Of a stretch of DNA of 49,643 nt, positions 24,134 to 30,947 are shown piece after piece; within the stretch, counting starts at the first letter, position 1; each line of letters begins with the position of its first letter. The stretch is taken from assembly GCF_028656955.1 (NCBI RefSeq), contig NZ_JAMDGY010000051.1, positions 1-49,643 of the forward strand, given 5' to 3'. A program made the position numbers and the translations under genes. This DNA is from Pseudomonas fontis. Its GTDB lineage: Bacteria; Pseudomonadota; Gammaproteobacteria; Pseudomonadales; Pseudomonadaceae. The notes under the pieces are model-generated. The model was not told where the DNA came from. It saw only the letters and a list, made by a program, of their open reading frames with translations, and searched no databases.

Positions 24134-24366
24134 GGCCGGGTCTCCACGTGCATGCCGTCGCGACACAGGGTTTGGCAGGCGAGACGGCGGCGGCCGTCGA
24201 TATTCACCCGGCACTCCTGGCAGATGCCCATGCCGCACAACGGCGCGCGGCGCTGGCCGCTGACCGAGGTACGCGCGCAGCCATCACCGCCAAGGGCCAG
24301 GGCGGCCGCCACGCTGGTGCCGTCGGGCACGCGCAGGGGGCGGCCATCCAGAATCAGTTCAGGCAC
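24130..24366 (-). CDS. D-hydroxyproline dehydrogenase, small [2Fe-2S] subunit
   Basis: This 78-residue ferredoxin-like protein is of the HcnA/OoxA-gamma type. The four ligands Cys44-x4-Cys49-x2-Cys52-x11-Cys64 are visible (PLCGMGICQEC, then LACQTLC). It would carry electrons between the two flavoprotein subunits. It overlaps both neighbours, eight bases with the upstream gene (ATGCCTGA) and four with the downstream gene, so the three subunits are translated in concert. Confidence 0.9.
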   Translation of the reverse strand: MPELILDGRPLRVPDGTSVAAALALGGDGCARTSVSGQRRAPLCGMGICQECRVNIDGRRRLACQTLCRDGMHVETRP

Positions 24367-25468
24367 AGGCAGCTACTCCCAGGAAGCGTTCAGGTAGATA
24401 AGGTTCGGCTGCCAGTGGCGGTGTTTCGCCGAACAGCTGCGCGACCAGCAGGTCGGCGGTGGCGGGGGCCGTGGTTACCCCCAAGCCTTCATGACCGACC
24501 GCCAGCCACAAGCCGTCCTGCCGCGGATGGCGACCTACCAGGGGCAGGCCATCCGGGCTGGCCGCGCGAAAGCCGGTCCAGGCGCGGATGCCATTGAGCT
24601 GGGCCAGGCCGGGCATGTATTCGGTGGCCCGCTTGAGCATGCGCGCAAGCATCCAGCCTTCGACGGCCGGGTCGGTGGTGCCGAACTGGCGCGAGGCACC
24701 AATGAACAGCTGGCCCGTCGGGCGCGGCTGGATATTGCACGCGGTGGACGGGCCGCTGGCGTTGTGCGCGCTGGTCACATAGCCCAGCTCCACCAGCGTA
24801 TGGGTGACGCTGCCGGGGTAGCGGTCGGTGATCAGCAGGTGGCCTTTCTTCGGTTCAATCGGCAGTTCCGGGCACAGGTCGGTGGCCTGGATGCCGTTGG
24901 CCAGCACCACGGCCTCGGCGCTCAGCCACTGGCCATCATCCAGGCGGACCTGATTGCCTTCGATGGCGCTGACCCGTGCCTGACGCTGCTCGATGCCGTT
25001 AGCCTGCAACATCCAGCGCGCGGTCGCCGGGGCATAGAGAATGCCGTCCTGGTTGATCAGCAGGCCGCCTTCCAGGCCTTCGCGCAGCGCCGGCTCACGC
25101 TGGCGCAGGGCCGGCCCGCCGACCAGCTCGCAGGCCACGCCCTGTGCGCGCAGCACCTGGTATTTGTGCTCGGCGACGGCCATTTCCTCGGCGTTCGCGG
25201 CCAGCCACAGCGTGCCGTTGCTGCGGTAGGCGCAACTGTCGGGCAACGCCGGGGCGATCTCGCGCCAGCGTTGCAGCGAATGCTTGCTCAGCGCCAGCTC
25301 GGCCGGGTTGTCGTCGAGCACCAGCAGGTGGCCCATGCCGGCGGCGGTGGCGCCGTGCAGGCCGGCGTCCAGCACCAGCACGCGCAGGCCACGGGCGGCG
25401 AGCGCCTGGGCGCAGGCCGCGCCGATGATCCCGGCGCCGATCACGATCACATCGGCGCAGGGTTTCAC
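24359..25468 (-). CDS. D-hydroxyproline dehydrogenase, DAO-like FAD subunit
   Basis: This 369-residue D-amino acid oxidase-fold flavoprotein would contain the amino acid oxidation site. The FAD motif VIVIGAGIIGAACAQALAAR is at the N-terminus, and RAWTGFRAASPDGLPLVG and GHEGLGVTTAPAT mark the C-terminal FAD region. I chose GTG 25468: it overlaps the epimerase stop by four bases (GTGA) and places the FAD motif at residue 7. An in-frame ATG far upstream would lie inside the epimerase gene. It resembles HcnC and glycine oxidase subunits. Context assigns D-hydroxyproline as substrate. Confidence 0.87.
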   Translation of the reverse strand: MKPCADVIVIGAGIIGAACAQALAARGLRVLVLDAGLHGATAAGMGHLLVLDDNPAELALSKHSLQRWREIAPALPDSCAYRSNGTLWLAANAEEMAVAEHKYQVLRAQGVACELVGGPALRQREPALREGLEGGLLINQDGILYAPATARWMLQANGIEQRQARVSAIEGNQVRLDDGQWLSAEAVVLANGIQATDLCPELPIEPKKGHLLITDRYPGSVTHTLVELGYVTSAHNASGPSTACNIQPRPTGQLFIGASRQFGTTDPAVEGWMLARMLKRATEYMPGLAQLNGIRAWTGFRAASPDGLPLVGRHPRQDGLWLAVGHEGLGVTTAPATADLLVAQLFGETPPLAAEPYLPERFLGVAACA

Positions 25469-26397
25469 GAGCGAATGCCCCAGGCGAACGGGTCGTCTTC
25501 CTGGATGAGCAGCGTGGCTTCGGCGCTGATATGGGCACGGCCACGAATGGTCGGGATGATGCGTTCGCCTTCGGCTTCGTAGGTACCTTCGAACACGCTG
25601 CCGATCACGCTGGCCTGGCGCCAGGTCTGCCCGGGTTGCAGCTTGCCGTCGGCGGCCAGGCACGCCAGCTTGGCGCTGGTGCCGGTGCCGCAGGGCGAGC
25701 GGTCGTAGGCCTTGCCCGGGCACAGGACGAAATTGCGGCTGTCGGCCGTCGGGTCATCGGCGAACAGCTCGATATGGTCGATCAGGCCGCCGTCTTCGCC
25801 GCGGATGCCCTGGTTTTCCAGGGCCTGCTGCACGGCGTAGGTGTAGGCGGTCAACGCCTCGATATTGTCGCCAGCCACCGCCAGGCCATGCTCGGCGATC
25901 AGGAAGAACCAGTTGCCACCCCAGGCGACGTCACCGACCACTTGGCCAACTCCCGGCACCTCCAACACCAAGGCCTTGCGGTAGCGGTAGGCCGGTACAT
26001 TGCGCACGCTGACCGAGTGATCCCCGTGCAGGGTCGCCTGCACGGTGCCGACGGGGGTTTCGATGCGATGCACGCCCGGGCCGATGCGCCCCAGGTGGGC
26101 CAGCGAGACCACCAGGCCGATGGTGCCGTGGCCGCACATGCCGAGGTAGCCGGTGTTGTTGAAGAAGATCACCCCGGCACAGGCGCTCGGGTCTACCGGT
26201 TCGCACAGCAGGGCGCCGACCAGTACATCGTTGCCGCGTGGCTCGAGCATGCAGGCGGTGCGCCATTGATCGTGCCGTTCAGCCAGCAATTGCTTGCGCT
26301 GGGCCATGCTGCCGCTGCCCAGTTCAGGGAAGCCGGCGGTCACCAGGCGGGTAGGTTCGCCGCCGGTGTGGGAGTCGATCACGGTAATGCGTTTCAT
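25465..26397 (-). CDS. lhpA: 4-hydroxyproline 2-epimerase
   Basis: This 310-residue proline racemase-superfamily enzyme interconverts trans-4-hydroxy-L-proline and cis-4-hydroxy-D-proline without a cofactor. Both catalytic cysteines are present, Cys88 (MCGHGTIG) and Cys236 (DRSPCGTGTS), at the positions known for bacterial epimerases. His90 follows the first Cys, as in epimerases rather than dehydratases. It starts the catabolic run epimerase, DAO-like, ferredoxin-like and FAD subunit, with four-base overlap to the next gene. The gntR gene lies 114 bp upstream on the same strand. The ribosome site is weak. The symbol follows P. aeruginosa usage. Confidence 0.94.
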   Translation of the reverse strand: MKRITVIDSHTGGEPTRLVTAGFPELGSGSMAQRKQLLAERHDQWRTACMLEPRGNDVLVGALLCEPVDPSACAGVIFFNNTGYLGMCGHGTIGLVVSLAHLGRIGPGVHRIETPVGTVQATLHGDHSVSVRNVPAYRYRKALVLEVPGVGQVVGDVAWGGNWFFLIAEHGLAVAGDNIEALTAYTYAVQQALENQGIRGEDGGLIDHIELFADDPTADSRNFVLCPGKAYDRSPCGTGTSAKLACLAADGKLQPGQTWRQASVIGSVFEGTYEAEGERIIPTIRGRAHISAEATLLIQEDDPFAWGIRS

Positions 26398-26511
26398 CGA
26401 GAGGCCGCGTCCATTCAGGGGGAATGAACTACAGAGTGGCCTGTTGCAGCGCCTGGCGGCTTGATGCCTTTACGCCGTGCCGACGACGAAATCGGCACAG
26501 TGGCAACGCTG

Positions 26512-27183
26512 TTAGCGAGTCTGTGGCAGGTGCTCGAAGAGGGTCTTGCAGACGCCGGCAATGTGCTCGTCGAGCAAGCCGACGGCACGCTCGACATCGC
26601 CGGCGCGGCAGGCTTCGAGGATGTCGCGGTGCTCGTGGTCGGCGCGGTCCTTGCCTGCCGAGAGGCTCATCTGCATGCGCAGGTAGCGCTCCAGCTTGTC
26701 GTTCACCGAGCGGATCATGTTGACCAGGAACGGTCGCTGCGCCGGCTCGTACAGGCAGGCGTGCAGTTCCCAGTTCAATTCGGCCCAGCGGCCGACGTCG
26801 TTCTCGCCGACGAATTCCTGGCAGATGCGCTCGGCGCGGGCGAAGGTGGCTTCGGTCATGTTCGGGATGGCCAGGCGCAGGGCCTTGTCTTCAAGAAGCA
26901 TGCGCACTTCGAACATCTGCGCCAGCTCTGCCTCGGACATGCGCGTAACCATCGCCCCACGGTTGCGCTGGAACATCACCAGGCCTTCGGCTTCCAGGCG
27001 CTTGAGCGCTTCACGCACGGGGATTTTGCTGACGTTGAACTGGCGGGCGATATCGTCCTGGCGGATCGGCTCGTCCTCGCCAAAGTGCCCGGCAATGATG
27101 GCCTCGCGCAGGTGGCGGGTGATGATTTCCGAGGTCGAGGGCGTGTTGCCCAGGTCCGGCGCGTTCAGGCGGGGTACGGTCAC
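26512..27183 (-). CDS. GntR-family regulator with FCD domain
   Basis: This 223-residue protein has a winged helix (about residues 18-80, with IRQDDIARQFNVSKIPVREALK and RLEAEGLV) and a C-terminal all-helical FCD ligand domain (EVRMLLEDKALRLA, LNWELHACLY, DHEHRDILEACRAGD) of the type that binds carboxylic acids, often with a metal. It heads the epimerase/dehydrogenase run. A TGGTATACGA palindrome 31 bases before its start, matching those before the deaminase and transport genes, suggests it represses itself and the whole island until hydroxyproline or a product is present. Confidence 0.92.
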   Translation of the reverse strand: MTVPRLNAPDLGNTPSTSEIITRHLREAIIAGHFGEDEPIRQDDIARQFNVSKIPVREALKRLEAEGLVMFQRNRGAMVTRMSEAELAQMFEVRMLLEDKALRLAIPNMTEATFARAERICQEFVGENDVGRWAELNWELHACLYEPAQRPFLVNMIRSVNDKLERYLRMQMSLSAGKDRADHEHRDILEACRAGDVERAVGLLDEHIAGVCKTLFEHLPQTR

Positions 27184-27213
27184 GGTGGGGTCGTCCGAAG
27201 TTGTTTCTGGATA

Positions 27214-27223
27214 TGGTATACGA
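27214..27223. promoter_or_regulatory. Putative GntR operator upstream of gntR
   Basis: TGGTATACGA; read on the minus strand, ATTCGTATACCATAT aligns with the other two sites of the island at all but a few positions. It would allow autoregulation of gntR and co-control of the epimerase and dehydrogenase genes. Confidence 0.65.
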
Positions 27224-27276
27224 ATTTACCAAAACCAGTTGTCACTTGCGCCCAATGGTGAATGCACCGAAGCGGA

Positions 27277-27369
27277 GTAGCCGCTGCCGACAGGCTGCGC
27301 TGGAGGCCGTCAGGACTCCCGCTGTTGCGCCTGCGTTGCAGGCGAGCGCAGCCTGACGGCAGCGGCTAC
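27277..27369 (+). repeat. 93-bp two-hairpin palindrome, copy 3
   Basis: It has the same outer arms as the copies at 345-438 and 10487-10580 (27277-27301 with 27345-27369, one mismatch at the same arm position). The inner hairpin CGCCTGC-GTT-GCAGGCG is kept, while the other inner hairpin has decayed. It lies between the gntR promoter and the 3' end of gloA. Confidence 0.85.
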
Positions 27370-27384
27370 AGGTGTTTCAGTAAA

Positions 27385-27906
27385 TCAGAACTCGGTAGGC
27401 TGGATGATCTCGACCCAGTAGTCGTCCGGGTCCTTGACGAAGGCCAGGTGCTTCATGCGGCCATCGCTCAGGCGCTTCTGGAAATTGACGCCCAGGGCCT
27501 CGAAACGCTCGCAGGCAGCACGAATATCCGGCACCGAAATGCAGATATGGCCGAAACCGCGCGGGTCGGTGTTGCCGTTATGGTAGGCGAAGTCCGCGTC
27601 GTTCTCGGTGCCGTGGTTGTGGGTCAGCTCGAGAATGCCGGGCATCGACTTCATCCACTCGTTGCGCTTGGCGTCGTCGGCCGGGATTTGCGCCTTGTCG
27701 ACCAGTGCCAGGAAGTACAGGCTGAACTCGGCTTCCGGGAAGTCGCGCTTCTCGACCAGGCTGAAGCCCAGCACGCGGGTGTAGAAGTCCAGGGACTTGG
27801 TGACGTCTTTCACCCGCAGCATGGTGTGGTTGAAGACGAAATTCTGGGTCGCGGCGTCAGGTTGCGCGGTAACGCCGGGGAGGGTGTTGAGGTCTTGCAG
27901 GCTCAT
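27385..27906 (-). CDS. gloA: Lactoylglutathione lyase (glyoxalase I)
   Basis: This 173-residue enzyme isomerises the hemithioacetal of methylglyoxal and glutathione to S-lactoylglutathione. The two glyoxalase half-modules are visible, with metal ligands expected at NHTMLRV (His), LELTHNHG (Glu), GFGHICISV (His) and VEIIQP (Glu). The extended form with ADFAYHNGNTDPRGFGH is the zinc-type glyoxalase I of Pseudomonas and eukaryotes. ATG 27906 has GGAG upstream; a frame to 27942 adds 12 unlikely residues. It is a stand-alone housekeeping detoxification gene. Confidence 0.95.
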   Translation of the reverse strand: MSLQDLNTLPGVTAQPDAATQNFVFNHTMLRVKDVTKSLDFYTRVLGFSLVEKRDFPEAEFSLYFLALVDKAQIPADDAKRNEWMKSMPGILELTHNHGTENDADFAYHNGNTDPRGFGHICISVPDIRAACERFEALGVNFQKRLSDGRMKHLAFVKDPDDYWVEIIQPTEF

Positions 27907-27996
27907 GGGCACTCCGCAGGTAAAGGCTGGCGGCAGAAGCACCAGCGAAACAGTCAGCTGGCCATGATACGGAACTGATTCGATTGCGCAAACGGT

Positions 27997-28031
27997 TTGC
28001 GCCCCGTGGGCCAGGGGCCGACGGGGCGCAA
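27997..28031. repeat. Hairpin upstream of gloA
   Basis: TTGCGCCCCGT (27997-28007) pairs with ACGGGGCGCAA (28021-28031). It lies between gloA and the MvaT-like gene and could end the MvaT transcript or lie in the gloA leader. No T run follows. Confidence 0.5.
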
Positions 28032-28040
28032 GAAATAGAT

Positions 28041-28056
28041 GCCCGCCGAAGCGGGC
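28041..28056 (-). terminator. Probable terminator of the MvaT-like gene
   Basis: Read on the minus strand, GCCCGC-TTCG-GCGGGC is followed by ATCTATTTCTT. It lies about 70 bp past the MvaT-like stop codon. The T run is interrupted, so strength is uncertain. Confidence 0.5.
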
Positions 28057-28126
28057 TTATGGGGCGCTAATCCTTTAGCAGCCTGTATCCTGAAACAGTC
28101 GATGTGAAAAATATGTGAAGCGATTC

Positions 28127-28492
28127 TCAACCGCGCAACCAGCTGTCGACTGTCGCGGCGCCGTACTCCTGCTTCCAGGCTTTAAGGCCTCGGTGGTTGC
28201 CGCCTTTAGTCTCGATCAACTCGCCGGTGTGCGGGTTCTCGTAGACTTTCACCACCCGCGCCCGGCGGGTTTTAGGCACGCGCGCAATGCTCTTGGTGGC
28301 GGCCCCGGGGTCGAGGATATCGATAATGTCGCGCAGGCCCTTGTCATAGGATTTCATCAGGCTGACAAGTTTCTGCTCGAATTCGATTTCGCGTTTAAGC
28401 CCGGCATCCTTTTTCAGCGCCTCCAGTTGTGCGAGCTGTTCCTGAAGGGCTTTTTCGGCAGCACGAAACTCTGCAAGTCTGGACACTGTCAT
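28127..28492 (-). CDS. MvaT-family H-NS-like silencer
   Basis: This 121-residue nucleoid protein has an N-terminal coiled-coil oligomerisation region (EFRAAEKALQEQLAQLEALK) and a C-terminal DNA-binding part (VYENPHTGELIETKGGNHRG, then LKAWKQEYG), the hallmark of MvaT/MvaU/TurB proteins. These coat AT-rich DNA and silence foreign genes. ATG 28492 is preceded by GAGGAG; longer frames to 28603 would be leader. Pseudomonas usually carries several paralogues, so I do not assign a letter. The upstream gap of about 360 bp is AT-richer than the surroundings, and divergent transcription of the porin gene starts there. Confidence 0.93.
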   Translation of the reverse strand: MTVSRLAEFRAAEKALQEQLAQLEALKKDAGLKREIEFEQKLVSLMKSYDKGLRDIIDILDPGAATKSIARVPKTRRARVVKVYENPHTGELIETKGGNHRGLKAWKQEYGAATVDSWLRG

Positions 28493-28850
28493 TACTCCTC
28501 TTAGTCGGCAAATGGGCGCACGCGTTGGCACGAACAATAAGTGGTTATAACGCAACGTCCACAGGGTTGAACAAGGCAACTCCATAATCCCGAGTGTAGC
28601 CAATACCCTTCGGTTAATCAGTAAACTTTTAGTGACGGCGCGCAGGGAACTTCATTACTTGCACTGGCACTCACACTAAAGAATTAACCGGGTAGCCTTG
28701 GCGCTGCCTTAGACCATGGTCCAATGGCCCGTAATAGAGCGCTCTACGGATAATTATCGGTCATCGCCAGGTGGCTGGCGGTGCTGCATGACCTGCACCA
28801 GCAAAGCGCAGGTTGATTCTTTGCCCCTCTATTGCGGATGTTCGTTTCTG
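28493..28850. other. Divergent promoter region between the MvaT-like and porin genes
   Basis: This 358-bp gene-free stretch is richer in A and T than its neighbours. It holds the palindrome GATAATTATC (28749-28758) and the near-palindrome TTAGACCATGGTCCAA (28709-28724). No protein frame here is convincing. Either palindrome could be an operator for the porin gene. The AT content makes it a candidate MvaT target and so possibly autoregulated. Confidence 0.5.
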
Positions 28851-30140
28851 ATGTTTGCCCCATTCCCTCTCGCCCCTGGGCGCCGTCTAAGCGGCCTGGT
28901 GGTGATGTTCGTCGGTGCGTCGGCCCAGGCCGGTGGTTTTCTTGAAGACAGCAGTGCCAAAGTCGAAGCACGCAATGTTTATTTCAACCGTGATTTTCGC
29001 GACGGTCACAGCAGTTCCAGCCAAGGCGCCTCAAAACGCGAAGAGTGGGCACAAGGCTTTATTCTCAATGCGCAGTCCGGTTACACCGAAGGCACTGTAG
29101 GCTTTGGTGTGGACGCCCTGGGCATGATCGGTTTCAAACTCGATTCGAGCCCGGCAGACAGCAACAGCGGCTTGTTGCCTTCCAGTGGCCACGACCCGCG
29201 TCACTCGGTGGACCAGTACGCCAAGTTGGGGGTTGCCGGTAAAGTGCGCTATTCCAAGAGCGTGTTGAAAGTCGGTGCGCTGCTGCCGGACATGCCACTG
29301 CTCAAGTACAACGACGGCCGCCTGCTGCCAACCATGTTCAATGGCGCGCTGCTCACTTCCAAAGAGATCAACGACCTCACCTTCAGCGCTGCGCGCCTGG
29401 ACAAGTACACCGCCCGGGATTCGACCAATGCCCAGGACCTGCGTGTGCATTGCAAGAACAAGCGCTATGCCTGCGACATCACCGCCGACCACTTCGATAT
29501 GGCCGGCGTGGACTACCGCTTCAACGAACGCGTGAGTGCGCAGTACCAGGTAGCCAAGCTCGAGAATATCTACCGCCAGCATTTCCTCGGCCTGGTGGCC
29601 AGCCAGCCGCTGGATGTCGGCAGCCTGTCTGCCGACCTGCGCCTGATCAAGAGCGACGACATCGGCCGCGCCCGCGCCGGTGACATCGACCACCGTGCGT
29701 TCAGCGGCATGCTCGGCTACAGCCTGGGCGGCCACAAGGTCAGTGCCGGCTGGCAGCGCATGTTCGGCGACAGCGCCATGCCGTACCTTGATGGCAGCAA
29801 CCCGTACCTGGTCAACTACGCCCAGGTCAACGACTTCGCCGCCGCCCAGGAGCGTTCCTGGCAGTTGCGCTACGACTATGACTTCAAGGCCCTGGGCATG
29901 CCCGGCCTGAGCTTCTTCACCCGCTACATCAACGGCGACCACATCAAGGTCCCGGGGAGCCTGGCCGAAGGCAAGGAATGGGAGCGCGACAGCGAGCTCA
30001 AGTACCAGGTGCAAAGCGGCACGTTCAAGGATGTCAGCGTGCGCCTGCGCAACTCCACCTACCGCAGCAACTACGAGAAGTGGGCGCGTGACATGGACGA
30101 AACCCGGGTGATCGTCAGCTACAACTTCTCGATCTGGTAA
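28851..30140 (+). CDS. OprD-family outer-membrane porin
   Basis: This protein of about 429 residues forms an 18-strand barrel of the OprD/Opd family, which takes up amino acids, peptides or aromatic acids. After a short signal (LSGLVVMFVGASAQA) the mature protein begins GGFLEDSSAKVEARN, the usual OprD opening, followed by YFNRDFRDG and the family end IVSYNFSIW. I chose ATG 28851 for the signal peptide; a frame to 28716 adds 45 odd residues. No strong ribosome site is seen for either start, so the 5' end is uncertain. The substrate cannot be read from sequence. cobF follows 69 bp downstream. Confidence 0.88.
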   Translation: MFAPFPLAPGRRLSGLVVMFVGASAQAGGFLEDSSAKVEARNVYFNRDFRDGHSSSSQGASKREEWAQGFILNAQSGYTEGTVGFGVDALGMIGFKLDSSPADSNSGLLPSSGHDPRHSVDQYAKLGVAGKVRYSKSVLKVGALLPDMPLLKYNDGRLLPTMFNGALLTSKEINDLTFSAARLDKYTARDSTNAQDLRVHCKNKRYACDITADHFDMAGVDYRFNERVSAQYQVAKLENIYRQHFLGLVASQPLDVGSLSADLRLIKSDDIGRARAGDIDHRAFSGMLGYSLGGHKVSAGWQRMFGDSAMPYLDGSNPYLVNYAQVNDFAAAQERSWQLRYDYDFKALGMPGLSFFTRYINGDHIKVPGSLAEGKEWERDSELKYQVQSGTFKDVSVRLRNSTYRSNYEKWARDMDETRVIVSYNFSIW

Positions 30141-30209
30141 CTCATCGGCGCTTTGCCAATGGGCGCCGGCCGGTCGACAATGGCCGCGCGCCCACTGGAG
30201 AGCTTCGCG

Positions 30210-30947
30210 ATGAAACACCTGCTGCTGATCGGCATCGGCCCCGGCAACCCCCGTCAGATCACCCTTGAAGCCATCGATGCATTGAACCGCGCCGAGGTGT
30301 TTTTCGTGCTCGACAAGGGCGCGGCCAAGGATGACATGCTGCGCCTGCGCAAAGAGCTGCTGGAGCGGCACGTCAACCGGCCGTACCGTCTGGTTCAGGT
30401 GGAAGACCCGCTGCGTGATGGCGAGGCGTCCGACTACGTCGGCGCGGTGCAGGACTGGCACCGTCAGCGGGCGGCTTTGTATGGCCGCCTGATCGACAGC
30501 GAGCTGGCTGACGGTCAATCGGGCGCCTTCCTGCTGTGGGGCGAGCCGGGTCTGTATGACAGTACCTTGCGCATCCTCGAGCTGGTCGAGCACCAGCACT
30601 TCAGCCTGGAAGTGATCCCTGGCATCAGCAGCGTGCAGGCGCTAGCCGCGCGTCACCGCATCCCTCTCAATCGCATTGGCGAACCGTTGACGGTACTGCC
30701 GGGGCGGCGCCTGGCCGAGCAAGCGCAAATCGACAACCTGGTGGTGATGCTCGACGGTCATTGCGCCTTTGCCCAGCTGGAAGACCCCGACCTGCACATC
30801 TACTGGGGCGCCTACCTCGGTACCCCGGACGAATTGCTCATCGAAGGCCCGCTACTGGCCGTCAAGGCGCAGATTCTGGCGCAGCGCGAGCAGGCCCGCG
30901 CGCGCAAGGGCTGGATCATGGACACCTATCTGTTGCGGCGTCGGTAA
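30210..30947 (+). CDS. cobF: Precorrin-6A synthase (deacetylating)
   Basis: This 245-residue SAM-dependent methyltransferase of aerobic cobalamin synthesis methylates C-1 of precorrin-5 and releases acetate. It has the tetrapyrrole-methylase glycine motif at the start (LLIGIGPGNPRQIT) and GEPGLYDS and IPGISSVQALAARH further on. GGAG lies eight bases before ATG 30210. No other cob gene is present in the window, so it is separated from the main pathway genes. The last 32 bases overlap the 3' end of the convergent glycosyltransferase gene. Confidence 0.93.
   Translation: MKHLLLIGIGPGNPRQITLEAIDALNRAEVFFVLDKGAAKDDMLRLRKELLERHVNRPYRLVQVEDPLRDGEASDYVGAVQDWHRQRAALYGRLIDSELADGQSGAFLLWGEPGLYDSTLRILELVEHQHFSLEVIPGISSVQALAARHRIPLNRIGEPLTVLPGRRLAEQAQIDNLVVMLDGHCAFAQLEDPDLHIYWGAYLGTPDELLIEGPLLAVKAQILAQREQARARKGWIMDTYLLRRR

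Noticed and set aside
22877..25468. Hydrogen cyanide synthase operon (hcnABC)
   Set aside because: The subunit types match, but the gene order and the adjacent hydroxyproline epimerase and deaminase genes fit D-hydroxyproline dehydrogenase better.
345..27369. CRISPR repeat array
   Set aside because: The repeated palindromes are kilobases apart, lack regular spacers and no cas gene is present.
30141..30209. Cobalamin riboswitch before cobF
   Set aside because: The gap is only 69 bp and has no B12-box-like sequence.
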